From Lachnospiraceae bacterium (GTDB lineage: Bacteria > Bacillota > Clostridia > Lachnospirales > Lachnospiraceae): 64,000 nt of DNA. The DNA is taken from contig JAUNON010000005.1 of the NCBI GenBank assembly GCA_030537145.1, positions 1 through 64,000 of the forward strand, given 5' to 3'. The notes under the pieces are model-generated. The model saw only the letters and a program-made list of their open reading frames with translations, did not search any database and was not told the DNA's origin. The position numbers and the translations under genes are program-made. Position 1 is the first letter of the stretch. Every line of letters starts with the position of its first letter. Shown here one piece after another: positions 52,215 through 60,928 of the stretch.

Positions 52215-53072
52215 ATGAGTGAAGCCGTTTTTATGGAGATTCCGTCTCCGTCAGAGCTTCAGATTGGAAAGCTGGAAGCATTAAAAAGGTATCTCAGGGA
52301 GTTGGGAAGCGTGGCGGTTGCTTTCTCCTCCGGTGTGGATTCTACCTTCCTTTTGAAAGTGGCGCATGAGGAGCTGGGAGATCAGTGCATTGCTGTAACA
52401 GCATCATCCTGCTCCTTTCCAAAGCGGGAACTGGAGGAGGCGAAAGCATTTTGCCAGGCTGAGAAGATACGCCATATTATCGTGGAATCAGAAGAATTAG
52501 AGATCGAAGGCTTTCGTCACAATCCCAAGAACCGCTGCTATTTGTGCAAGCGGGAGCTGTTCGAAAAAATAAAAAGGATTGCGGAGGAGGAGGGGCTTCA
52601 GGCGATTGCGGAAGGCTCTAATCTGGATGATAACGGCGATTACCGTCCGGGGCTTCAGGCAGTAGCAGAGCTGGGGATTAAAAGCCCGCTTCGGGAATGC
52701 GGCTTTACCAAAAAAGAAATCCGCATACTATCCCGGTATTTGGGGATCCCCACCTGGAATAAGCAATCCTTTGCGTGCTTATCCAGCCGTTTTCCGTATG
52801 GAGAAACCATCAGCGAAGAAAAGCTGGATATGGTAGATCAGGCGGAACAGATTCTCCTAGATCTGAAATTTCATCAGGTGCGTGTCCGGATTCATGAGAA
52901 AATTGCCCGGATTGAAATTCTGCCGCAGGAATTCCCGCAATTATTAAAAGAGGAGACCCGCTTGGAAATCTATGAGAGATTCCGAAAGCTGGGCTTTACA
53001 TATGTTACATTAGATCTTTTGGGGTACAGGACAGGAAGCATGAATGAAACACTGAAGCCGTATGAAAAATAA
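52215..53072 (+). CDS. larE: LarE-like ATP-dependent sulfur transferase
   Basis: A 285-residue PP-loop protein. SSGVDST lies near residue 40. NPKNRCYLCKRELF gives the conserved Cys pair. The sacrificial Cys of LarE proteins sits in FACLSSRFPYG. LarE gives up its own cysteine sulfur to form the nickel pincer cofactor of lactate racemase, with LarB and LarC. Neither larB, larC nor larA is in the window, and the gene closes a sulfur operon, so a different sulfur-transfer target is possible. The start is ATG 52215, with AGGAG upstream; GTG 52203 overlaps that site. Confidence 0.87.
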   Translation: MSEAVFMEIPSPSELQIGKLEALKRYLRELGSVAVAFSSGVDSTFLLKVAHEELGDQCIAVTASSCSFPKRELEEAKAFCQAEKIRHIIVESEELEIEGFRHNPKNRCYLCKRELFEKIKRIAEEEGLQAIAEGSNLDDNGDYRPGLQAVAELGIKSPLRECGFTKKEIRILSRYLGIPTWNKQSFACLSSRFPYGETISEEKLDMVDQAEQILLDLKFHQVRVRIHEKIARIEILPQEFPQLLKEETRLEIYERFRKLGFTYVTLDLLGYRTGSMNETLKPYEK

Positions 53073-53078
53073 AAGTAT

Positions 53079-53118
53079 GGAGCCGCCGCACTTTTTAATT
53101 TTGCGGCGGCTCCTTTTT
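53079..53118 (+). terminator. Rho-independent terminator of the sulfur operon
   Basis: GGAGCCGCCGCA pairs perfectly with TGCGGCGGCTCC and is followed by TTTTT. It separates the operon from the convergent bioY gene. Confidence 0.92.
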
Positions 53119-53145
53119 GGGGCTGGAAGCTGTGCACGATTGCTG

Positions 53146-53697
53146 TTAGCGTGCCGGCAGCAGATTTGATTTTGCCAGTGCAATGCGGATGACCTTTCCC
53201 AGCGCTGTTGCAAGAAGAATCTTTATAAGATCAAAGGGAATGAAAGGAAATACGCAGATCGTTAATGCGTACCAAATACCGCACTGCATCTGCACAACAA
53301 ACCAGACGGTGCCGAAGAGGTAGGCGATGAGCGTACCGGCAATCATACCCAGGATCGTGATCAGGGCATTGACATTCGACTTTTCCATAACATAGCCGCA
53401 GATCAGCGCCATGAAAATAAAGCCGATCAGATATCCTCCGGTGGGGCCGGCCAGCTTTGCAAGCCCTCCCTGATAGCCGGAAAAGACGGGCAATCCCGCA
53501 GCGCCTAAAAGCAGATAGACCAGATAGCTGATGGTTGCGCCCTTCATGCCAAGAAGGTAGACGGTCAGATAAATCACAAGGTTTGTGAAAGATACCGGAA
53601 CCGGGCCGATGGGGATGGACATGGGTCCAAGCACGCACATAAGAGCAACCATTAATGCACAGGTTGTCAACTGATAAATTGATAAGCGATTTTTCAT
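53146..53697 (-). CDS. bioY: Biotin ECF transporter S component BioY
   Basis: A 183-residue membrane protein with about six helices. The family marks are MALMCVLGPMSIPIGPVPVS, TNLVIYLTVYLLG, and PTGGYLIGFIFMALICGYV. It imports biotin as an S component using a general EcfTA module encoded elsewhere. It is transcribed alone, against the sulfur operon, under a BirA-type operator at 53750. Confidence 0.93.
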   Translation of the reverse strand: MKNRLSIYQLTTCALMVALMCVLGPMSIPIGPVPVSFTNLVIYLTVYLLGMKGATISYLVYLLLGAAGLPVFSGYQGGLAKLAGPTGGYLIGFIFMALICGYVMEKSNVNALITILGMIAGTLIAYLFGTVWFVVQMQCGIWYALTICVFPFIPFDLIKILLATALGKVIRIALAKSNLLPAR

Positions 53698-53749
53698 AAT
53701 AAAATGCCTCCTTTTTTTCTCCTTCTAAGAATATACATTTGCGGCCTTC

Positions 53750-53780
53750 TTGTCAACTAGAAAATAAAAATGGTTTACAA
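53750..53780. promoter_or_regulatory. BirA operator upstream of bioY
   Basis: TTGTCAACT at 53750-53758 and GGTTTACAA at 53772-53780 form the inverted halves of a biotin-repressor site (consensus TTGTAAACC...GGTTTACAA) with a 13-bp spacer. It lies 53 bp before the bioY start on the minus strand. Biotin-bound BirA would repress bioY here. Confidence 0.75.
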
Positions 53781-53938
53781 TTAACAAAAAAGACTGACGT
53801 TCAGGAGAGACACGGGACGTTTTCGATTGATATGGTCTCCTTTTTCTGCTATGATTGGTGATAGAAGCAGCGAAACAAAGGCGCCTGCCGGAGAAAATGG
53901 ATATGGAAGCAGGAAAGCATCTGAAAGGAGAAATGTGA

Positions 53939-54325
53939 ATGGATACGAAAAAGGAAGGAGACGTTTTCCGCCGGGGACAGAATGCCGGAATGGATCAGGA
54001 ATTCGGGCAGGGCGCCCCGTACGGAAAAGTGAAAATAGGACAGGAGCACATTTTCTGGAAAAAAGGGCTGCGCTGGTATCAGGTGGAGGTCAGCCGGATA
54101 CGGCGGGCCTACCGCCGGGTGGAAGCGGTGGATACCAAAATGTGCTGCGGAAATGCGAATTTTGATATTCAAAAATTGATTTTGGTTTTGGACGATGATA
54201 CCCGGCTGGAGCTGCTGATCGGCGACGGAATGCCCAGGGAAGGGGAAGCGCTGTACCAGGAGATGAAAAACCGGTATCCGCAGCTCCAGTACGGAAAGCC
54301 TCAGGAAGCGGCAGCGGAAATCTGA
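53939..54325 (+). CDS. Hypothetical cytosolic protein
   Basis: A 128-residue protein with no signal or membrane segment. The first 30 residues are polar and variable. The core (KIGQEHIFWKKGLRWYQVEV, RIRRAYRRVEAVDTKMCCGN, NFDIQKLILVLDDDTRLELL) looks like an all-beta PH-like or YdbS-like domain. The function is unknown. GAAAGGAGAAATGTGA is the ribosome site. It is convergent with ytaF, with only 3 bp between the stops. Confidence 0.7.
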   Translation: MDTKKEGDVFRRGQNAGMDQEFGQGAPYGKVKIGQEHIFWKKGLRWYQVEVSRIRRAYRRVEAVDTKMCCGNANFDIQKLILVLDDDTRLELLIGDGMPREGEALYQEMKNRYPQLQYGKPQEAAAEI

Positions 54326-54328
54326 GCA

Positions 54329-55018
54329 TTATCTGCTTTTTACAACAGCCAGTACAATAAACAGGATTCCTCCGATCCAGGAGAGATCCTGGGGGCAGCG
54401 GCTGCTGATTTTATTGCCGAGATAAAGTCCCAGGTACGTCAGCAGCTCCCCCACAAGAAAACAGGCCGCCACAGTAAGGAAAACGGGTATTTTCAGAAAG
54501 GCCGCCATAGTTCCTGAAATCAGGCTGTCAATCGACATGGCCAGGGAAAAGAAAATAACCTCTTTCCAGGAAAGGCTATGCTTTTGATTCGCATCCGCCT
54601 CCATGGGATCTCCGTAGATATCCACGATAAAGCGCAGGTTTGAGACGGAAAAGCTGATATTTTTATGAACGGCCTTATGGCGGCGCAGATATTGGCGGAT
54701 ACTGGAATTCATCAGCTTCAGGCAGCCCAGGGTGAGCAGGCTGAAAAAGCAGATTTCTTTTGTAAAGGTTTCCGGAATCCTGCTGTCCAGGAAGGAACCG
54801 AACAGCAGAGAAAGACCCAGGCAGAGGCTGCAGATGCCATTGATGGCGGCAATTTTTCCCCGGGAGAGAGATACCCGGTTGGTGCCGTATGCGGCGCTGG
54901 CCACAAAGGTATCCAGGCACAGTGCAAAAACGAGAATTAGGATATTAAAAATCAAAGGAAAACACCATGCTTTTTCTCTTACTATATTCAAGGTGAAGAA
55001 TTTTGCCAGTTGCCTCAC
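54329..55018 (-). CDS. ytaF: YtaF/MntP-like sporulation membrane protein
   Basis: A 229-residue integral membrane protein with about six helices in two repeats (NILILVFALCLDTFVASAAYG and EVIFFSLAMSIDSLISG). This DTFVAS/SIDSLISG pattern belongs to the MntP/YtaF family of putative manganese or cation exporters, listed in spore-formers as a sporulation protein. Its ions are unknown. The start is uncertain: GTG 55018 adds about 20 N-terminal residues that relatives lack, and a TTG near 54955 would give the usual length. Confidence 0.78.
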   Translation of the reverse strand: MRQLAKFFTLNIVREKAWCFPLIFNILILVFALCLDTFVASAAYGTNRVSLSRGKIAAINGICSLCLGLSLLFGSFLDSRIPETFTKEICFFSLLTLGCLKLMNSSIRQYLRRHKAVHKNISFSVSNLRFIVDIYGDPMEADANQKHSLSWKEVIFFSLAMSIDSLISGTMAAFLKIPVFLTVAACFLVGELLTYLGLYLGNKISSRCPQDLSWIGGILFIVLAVVKSR

Positions 55019-55197
55019 CGGCAGGCGGGGACCGACAGGGGAAAGCGGGAGTTATGCGGAAGGAACGGGGAAAGCACCGGCAGAGATTTTTCAAAAATTT
55101 TCCTACCCGAAAGGGATATGGTATGGTATAATAAATTGCCTTTGACAGGCCGTTTGATTCAAGCTACTATTTTAAAAATCAGAGGAGAGTAAGCAAA

Positions 55198-56979
55198 ATG
55201 TTTCAATCAAGAACGCATACATGCGGCGAGCTGAGAAAGAGCAACGCCGGAGAGCAAGTTACCATCGTTGGATGGATGGAAAATGTGCGTGAGGTCGGAA
55301 GCAGCCTGGCCTTTGTAATTGTACGTGATTTCTACGGTACAACGCAGGTGGTTGTTGAGAGCGAGGAAATGATGGCGGTGATTAAAGCGCTGAATAAGGA
55401 ATCCACTATTTCCGTGACCGGTATCGTGCGCGAGAGAAGCAATATCAATACAAAGATTCCCACCGGCGAGGTGGAGGTGGTGCCGGAGAAGATTGAGGTT
55501 CTGGGACGCTGCCGGCATCAGGAGCTTCCGTTTGAGATCAATCATTCCAGAGAAGCGGATGAGACCTTCCGCCTGAAATACCGTTATCTGGATCTTCGGA
55601 ATCCGGAGGTAAAGAATAATATCATTCTGCGCTGCAATGTTGTATCGGCATTAAGGGCCGCTATGACGGAGCATGGCTTTCTGGAGATCACCACTCCGAT
55701 CCTGACGGCCTCATCACCGGAAGGGGCGAGGGATTATCTGGTGCCGGCAAGAAAGCATCCGGGTAAATTTTATGCGCTTCCCCAGGCGCCGCAGCAGTTT
55801 AAGCAGCTTCTGATGGCTTCCGGCTTTGACCGTTATTTTCAGATTGCCCCCTGCTTCCGGGATGAGGATGCCAGAGGGGACCGTTCACCGGGAGAATTTT
55901 ACCAGTTGGATATGGAGATGGCGTTTGCCTCCAAAGAGGATGTTTTTGCCGTTCTTGAGGACGTGCTTCCTCCGATCTTTGCAAAATTCGGCACCTATCA
56001 TGTCGCTTCCAGCGCACCGTTTACCAGGATACCCTTCCTGCAGGCGATGGAAGAGTACGGCTCTGACAAGCCGGATCTTCGGATCGATCTTCGCGTATAT
56101 GATGTTACCGGGGAGCTTTCCCAGGTGGGCTTCGGCCCGTTTGAGGGAAATGTGGTAAAGGCGGTTCCGGTTTCTGACTGTAAGCTAACCAGAAAGGCGA
56201 TTGATAAGGTTTGTGCCGACGTGGAGGTACAGTCCGGCAGCAAAGCATATTGGTTCAAGTGCGATGAAAAGGGTGCGATCGCAGGCGGTATTGCGAAATT
56301 CGTCAATGCCGATCCGGCAGTTGCCGCAGCATTGACGGAAAAACTGAAGCTTGCTCCCAATACGCTGGTAGTGCTTTCTTCCGGAAAAAAAGAAGCCGCC
56401 CAGAAAACCGCAGGCGTAGCCAGAAAAATGCTTGGAGCGGCCTGCGAGGGACATATGGACAAGGAACGATATGAGTTCTGCTGGATCGTTGATTTCCCCA
56501 TGTATGAGATTGGGGAGGAATCCGGAGAGCTGGAATTTTGTCACAACCCGTTTTCCATGCCGTCCGGCGGTATGGATGTGCTGCTTGCGGCAGAACGGGG
56601 GGAGATTGATCCGCTCAGCATCATGGCAGACCAGTACGACCTGGTGTGCAACGGCGTGGAGCTTTCCTCCGGCGCTGTTCGGAACCATGATCCTGAAATT
56701 ATGGTAAAGGCCTTTGAGATGGTCCGTCTCGGGGAGGAAGAGGTTAAGAAAAAGTTCCCGGCAATGTACAATGCCTTTACGTATGGCGCTCCGCCTCACG
56801 CCGGGATTGCGCCGGGTGTGGACCGTATGGTCATGCTGCTGTCAGGAGAGGAATCCATCCGTGAAGTGATCGCATTCCCGATGAATAAAAATGCGCAGGA
56901 TATTATGATGGGAGCTCCCTCCTGCGTAGAACAAAAACAGCTTGATGAGCTGCATATCGCTTTGGCAACGGAAGAATAG
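55198..56979 (+). CDS. aspS: Aspartyl-tRNA synthetase
   Basis: A 593-residue class II synthetase of the bacterial type. Residues 1-110 are an OB-fold anticodon-binding domain. The catalytic domain has motif 2 RYFQIAPCFRDEDARGDRSP and motif 3 GIAPGVDRMVMLL. A GAD insertion domain lies between. HNPFSMPSGGMD closes the active site. It charges tRNA-Asp, and in organisms lacking AsnRS also tRNA-Asn; which applies here is not visible. RBS AGAGGAGAG precedes the ATG. It is probably monocistronic; a large palindrome follows. Confidence 0.94.
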   Translation: MFQSRTHTCGELRKSNAGEQVTIVGWMENVREVGSSLAFVIVRDFYGTTQVVVESEEMMAVIKALNKESTISVTGIVRERSNINTKIPTGEVEVVPEKIEVLGRCRHQELPFEINHSREADETFRLKYRYLDLRNPEVKNNIILRCNVVSALRAAMTEHGFLEITTPILTASSPEGARDYLVPARKHPGKFYALPQAPQQFKQLLMASGFDRYFQIAPCFRDEDARGDRSPGEFYQLDMEMAFASKEDVFAVLEDVLPPIFAKFGTYHVASSAPFTRIPFLQAMEEYGSDKPDLRIDLRVYDVTGELSQVGFGPFEGNVVKAVPVSDCKLTRKAIDKVCADVEVQSGSKAYWFKCDEKGAIAGGIAKFVNADPAVAAALTEKLKLAPNTLVVLSSGKKEAAQKTAGVARKMLGAACEGHMDKERYEFCWIVDFPMYEIGEESGELEFCHNPFSMPSGGMDVLLAAERGEIDPLSIMADQYDLVCNGVELSSGAVRNHDPEIMVKAFEMVRLGEEEVKKKFPAMYNAFTYGAPPHAGIAPGVDRMVMLLSGEESIREVIAFPMNKNAQDIMMGAPSCVEQKQLDELHIALATEE

Positions 56980-57027
56980 CATTTATCCTGCAGACAGAAA
57001 ATAAATTTCCGGAAAGAGTCCGGGAGA

Positions 57028-57199
57028 GGGCTGCCGCAAAATCTCATTTGCAAAGCTCTGTATCCGGTGTTTGTGAGCACTTCCTGACATCTGTCCGTTC
57101 ATGTTGGACTTCGTCCACTATGAACGGACATTTGTCTCAGTGATACAAACACCCTGGATACAGATCCCTTTGCTTTTCGATTTTGCGACAGCCCTTTTT
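57028..57199. repeat. Large nested palindrome (about 167 bp) after aspS
   Basis: Three tiers of inverted repeats share one centre. Outer: GGGCTGCCGCAAAATC/GATTTTGCGACAGCCC (15 of 16). Middle: CTGTATCC-GGTGTTTGT/ACAAACACC-CT-GGATACAG. Inner: TGTCCGTTCAT/ATGAACGGACA around TGGAC-TTC-GTCCA. TTTTT follows the outer arm. It may serve as the aspS terminator. The outer sequence GGCTGCCGCAAAATC recurs in the hairpin at 63343. Confidence 0.85.
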
Positions 57200-57266
57200 A
57201 AAATTTTCCTATAAAAAGAAAACCCTGCGGGCAGACGATCATGAGAAAAGTTCTCATGATATGCGG

Positions 57267-57316
57267 ATGACAATCAAAAAATATGTGGTATAATTGGTTA
57301 GAAATAACTAACCAAT
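57267..57316. promoter_or_regulatory. Promoter with DtxR-like palindrome, box H (ABC pair)
   Basis: ATGACA at 57267-57272 and TATAAT at 57289-57294 are 16 bp apart. ATTGGTTAG-AAATAA-CTAACCAAT at 57293-57316 is a perfect 9-bp inverted repeat with the same 6-bp spacer. It has G/C at the outer core position, which is even closer to the DtxR consensus half GGTTAG. It overlaps the -10. Confidence 0.78.
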
Positions 57317-57368
57317 ATGGGAAAATTGTTATAGAATCGATAGAACGGATTTGAATGGAGGAGAAAAG

Positions 57369-58085
57369 ATGTCAGAGGAAGAGAGAACATTTTTGGAGAT
57401 TGTGGATTTGAGAAAGGGGTTTGGCAGTGGGGAAACCAGGCAGGAAGTGCTCCGGGGCATGAATTTTTCTGTGGCAAAAGGAGAATTCTGCGTGCTTCTC
57501 GGGCCCTCCGGTTCCGGAAAGTCCACTTTGCTTAATATTATCGGAGGAATAGACAGCGCAGATTCGGGATACATCTCCATCCATGGCGATAAGCTGAAGG
57601 ATATGGGAGAAAAGAAGCTGACTCAGTACCGCAGAAAGCATCTGGGATATGTTTTCCAAATGTATAATTTAATTGGGAATCTGAATGTGAAGGAAAATAT
57701 CGAGGTGGGGGCATATCTGTCGGAGAATCCCTTAGATATTGATGAGCTTCTGAATACGCTGGGACTTTTTGAACACAGATATAAGCTGCCCAATCAGCTT
57801 TCCGGCGGGCAGCAGCAGCGTGTCTCCATTGGCCGTGCAATCGTAAAAAATCCGGATATTTTACTTTGTGATGAACCTACGGGCGCATTGGATTACAAGA
57901 CATCAAAGGAGATTCTGAAGCTGATCGAGGATATCAATGTAAAATACGGAAACACCATTATCATGGTCACACACAATGAAGCGATTCGGAATATGGCAGA
58001 TCATGTGATAAAGCTCCGGGACGGAAGTGTGCGTCATAATGAAATCAACGCTGACAAAATTTCCGCTGCGGATCTGGAATGGTAA
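57369..58085 (+). CDS. ABC transporter ATPase, iron-box regulated
   Basis: A 238-residue MacB/LolD-type ATPase: Walker [11 protein letters not shown]-loop FQMYNLI, signature LSGGQQQR, Walker B ILLCDEPT and H-loop VTHN. ATG 57369 follows GGAGGAG; an upstream in-frame TTG at 57351 is before that site. It overlaps the large permease frame at 58079. Under box H, so likely expressed on metal starvation. No substrate gene is linked. Confidence 0.88.
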   Translation: MSEEERTFLEIVDLRKGFGSGETRQEVLRGMNFSVAKGEFCVLLGPSGSGKSTLLNIIGGIDSADSGYISIHGDKLKDMGEKKLTQYRRKHLGYVFQMYNLIGNLNVKENIEVGAYLSENPLDIDELLNTLGLFEHRYKLPNQLSGGQQQRVSIGRAIVKNPDILLCDEPTGALDYKTSKEILKLIEDINVKYGNTIIMVTHNEAIRNMADHVIKLRDGSVRHNEINADKISAADLEW

Positions 58086-58096
58086 GGGGCGTGATA

Positions 58097-60685
58097 ATGA
58101 TGGAAAATGGAAAAAAGCAAGGGAGCGGAAGGCAGGTAAAAAATCCGCTGGTGAAAAGAATACCCAGAGAGCTGCTCGGGGATTGGAGAAAATATCTTGT
58201 AGTAAGTCTGTTTCTGATTCTTACGATTGGATTTGTGTCCGGAATGTATGTGGCAAACGGAAGTATGATGAAGGCTGCAGAGCGGGGGATTTCGGAATAT
58301 AAATTAGAGGACGGACATTTTGAACTGAGTCAAAGGGCGGACGGGGAGCTGCTTTCTGCGATTCGTACCGGAGAGAAAGCGGATGTAAAGCAGTATTATC
58401 TGGATCAGGCCCGGAAGGAGCTGGATGAACACTCCGGGAGCGGATTTTTGCAGAAGTTTGTAAATGAATTTGCGCCTGCGCTTGGCGCTGCATACGATGA
58501 AGCGTACCAAAAGGCGTATGATAAGGCGTGGGAAGATATACAGGCTGAGATCGATAAAGAATACGCTGAGGCGGAGGAGAAGTATGAGCTAAACGATCCG
58601 GACTTTAAAGCCGTCCCGGTAAGTGTATATGAAAACTTCTACAGAAACGAAGAAGAGGATCCTGATAATGACGGCGTGGCGGATGGAACAGTACGGGTTT
58701 ATGCGAAGAATGAGGATATCAATCTGGCCTGCCTGATGGAAGGAAAATTTCCTGCGGAAGAGACGGAAATCGCAGTTGACCGTATGCATGCGGATAATGC
58801 CGGAATTAAAGTGGGCGATACGATTACAGTCGGCGGACAGACCTTCCGCGTTGTGGGGCTGATTGCTTATGTCAACTACTCCACCCTTCATGAAAAAAGT
58901 ACGGACTTTATGTTTGATGCGCTGAAATTTGACGTGGCAATGGTGACAGAGGAGGGATTTGAACGCCTGGGGAAAACGATTCATTATGCATACGCATGGA
59001 AATACGAAGAATCGCCGGCAGATGAAGCGGAGGAAAAGCAGCTTTCCGATGATTTCCTGAAGGCATTGCTTACACAGGTGGTTGTAGGCGGAAATGAAAT
59101 AGAAGATTTTATGCCGGGATACGCAAATCCGGCAATCCATTTCGCTACAGACGATATGGGATCGGATGAGACAATGGGAGGCGTTCTGCTGAATATTCTG
59201 ATCGTGATTATCGCGTTTATTTTTGCGGTTACGATCAGCAATACGATCAGCAGGGAATCACAGACCATCGGGACACTGCGGGCTTCCGGATATACAAAAG
59301 GAGAGCTGATCCGCCATTACCTTTCTATGCCGGTCATTGTGACCCTGATTGCGGCAGGTATTGGAAATCTGCTGGGGTATTCCCTGTTCAAAAATGTGGT
59401 AGTATCCATGTATTATAACAGCTACAGCCTTCCTGCCTATGAAACGGTATGGAATCCGGATGCCTTTTTTAAAACGACCCTGATACCGGTGGCGCTGATG
59501 TTAGCAGTAAATCTTGCTGTTATTATCAAAATGATGCAGCACACCCCGCTGCAGTTTCTGCGGCATGATTTAAAGAAAACGAAACGGAAAAAGGCGCTGC
59601 GGCTTCCAAAGTGGCGGTTTTTCAGCAGATTCCGCCTGCGGATTATGCTTCAGAATATTCCCAATTATCTGATTCTTTTTGCCGGCGTTTTCTTTATCAT
59701 GGTGATGCTGGCAATGGTTGTGGGGATGCCGTCTACATTGAGCTATTACAAAGAAAATGCGGCGGACATGATGTTTGCCAAATATCAGTATGTGCTGAAG
59801 TCCTGTCGGGATGAAACGGGAAACGTGCTTAGTACTCAAAACGGGGATGCAGAGGAATTTTGTATGACATCCCTGCAGAAGAAAAGCGATACATTGGATG
59901 AAGAGGTTTCGGTATACGGAATCACAGAGGATACCAGATATGTAAAAATTCCGGATCTGGAATCTCTTGGAGAAAACGAGGCGTATATTTCATCCTCTTT
60001 CCAGGATAAATACGGTCTGGAGGTGGGAGATACCGTTTTGCTGGATGAGAAGTATGAGAATCAGCAGTATTCGTTTCATGTGGCAGGCATCTATGATAAA
60101 TGCCAGAGTATTGCGGTTTTTCTCCCGATTGAGAGTTACCGGTCCATATTTGATTTTGAGGAAGATGAATTTAGCGGTTATCTGTCGGATACGGAAATTA
60201 CGGATATTGAGGAGGAAAACATTGCATTGGTAATTACGGAACGGGATATTACGAAGATGTGCGACCAGTTGGATCATTCCATGGGAGCCTATATGGATTA
60301 TTACCAGGTATTGTGTATCCTGTTATCGGCGGTGCTGATCTATCTTCTGACCAAGATTATTATCGAGAAGAATGAAAAGGCCATTTCCATGACGAAAATA
60401 TTGGGATATGAAAACCGGGAGATCGCAAGCCTGTATCTGTTTTCCACCACCATCATTTTGATCCTTTTCGATCTGATCTGTGTGGGCCTGGGCGCCCTTG
60501 TTATGGAAGAGGTCTGGAGGGTGATGGTGTTAAGCTACAGCGGGTGGTTTGCTTTTGTGATAGAACCGGCGGGCTATGTGAAAATGTTTGCCTTCGTTCT
60601 GATCGGATACCTGATCGTAATGTTTTTTGATTTCAGAAGAATCCGCAAAATTCCCATGGACGAAGCTCTGAAGAACGTGGAATAG
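58097..60685 (+). CDS. Large FtsX-like ABC permease, iron-box regulated
   Basis: An 862-residue permease. After an N-terminal helix (YLVVSLFLILTIGFVSGMYV) comes a long extracytoplasmic region with a charged helical stretch (about 75-160, rich in Glu, Lys, Ala and Tyr, probably coiled coil), then FtsX domain 1 (about 365-480) and domain 2 at the C-terminus. Helices that meet the ATPase read IGTLRASGYTKGELI and MTKILGYENREIA. ATG 58097 follows AAGGGG; the frame starts at 58079. It pairs with the ATPase just upstream. Its cargo or mechanical role is unknown. The helical outer arm is like those of FtsX partners that activate envelope enzymes. Confidence 0.83.
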   Translation: MMENGKKQGSGRQVKNPLVKRIPRELLGDWRKYLVVSLFLILTIGFVSGMYVANGSMMKAAERGISEYKLEDGHFELSQRADGELLSAIRTGEKADVKQYYLDQARKELDEHSGSGFLQKFVNEFAPALGAAYDEAYQKAYDKAWEDIQAEIDKEYAEAEEKYELNDPDFKAVPVSVYENFYRNEEEDPDNDGVADGTVRVYAKNEDINLACLMEGKFPAEETEIAVDRMHADNAGIKVGDTITVGGQTFRVVGLIAYVNYSTLHEKSTDFMFDALKFDVAMVTEEGFERLGKTIHYAYAWKYEESPADEAEEKQLSDDFLKALLTQVVVGGNEIEDFMPGYANPAIHFATDDMGSDETMGGVLLNILIVIIAFIFAVTISNTISRESQTIGTLRASGYTKGELIRHYLSMPVIVTLIAAGIGNLLGYSLFKNVVVSMYYNSYSLPAYETVWNPDAFFKTTLIPVALMLAVNLAVIIKMMQHTPLQFLRHDLKKTKRKKALRLPKWRFFSRFRLRIMLQNIPNYLILFAGVFFIMVMLAMVVGMPSTLSYYKENAADMMFAKYQYVLKSCRDETGNVLSTQNGDAEEFCMTSLQKKSDTLDEEVSVYGITEDTRYVKIPDLESLGENEAYISSSFQDKYGLEVGDTVLLDEKYENQQYSFHVAGIYDKCQSIAVFLPIESYRSIFDFEEDEFSGYLSDTEITDIEEENIALVITERDITKMCDQLDHSMGAYMDYYQVLCILLSAVLIYLLTKIIIEKNEKAISMTKILGYENREIASLYLFSTTIILILFDLICVGLGALVMEEVWRVMVLSYSGWFAFVIEPAGYVKMFAFVLIGYLIVMFFDFRRIRKIPMDEALKNVE

Positions 60686-60802
60686 GCAATGCAGTGCCAT
60701 ACGGAATGCTATTGATAAAATATTTCAATAAGGCAGGTTTGCTTTGACTATCTCCATTGCGGAGCGGTATGATAAGGTAACTTCCGCGAAAGAGGTGATG
60801 AA

Positions 60803-60883
60803 GTGAAGCAGCATAAATTTTGGGCGTGGGCTATGGTATTTTGTATGGCAATGTTATTTTATACCGGTAAGAAGCATAAATAA
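60803..60883 (+). CDS. Small protein (26 residues), DUF6219-like
   Basis: A very short ORF starting with GTG after AGAGGTGATGA. The sequence MKQHKFWAWAMVFCMAMLFY followed by TGKKHK is a single short hydrophobic helix with basic ends, like the small DUF6219 proteins. It precedes the DUF6110 and P-type ATPase genes by 45 bp. It is either a small membrane peptide of that operon or chance; the good ribosome site supports it. Confidence 0.5.
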   Translation: MKQHKFWAWAMVFCMAMLFYTGKKHK

Positions 60884-60928
60884 ATCGTGTTCTGCGTATG
60901 CAGGGAGACTGGAAATGGAGGATAAAGA

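Noticed and set aside
53827-54165. A 112-codon plus-strand frame near the hypothetical gene at 53939
   Set aside because: It overlaps the better supported frame at 53939, which has a ribosome site and a coherent core domain.
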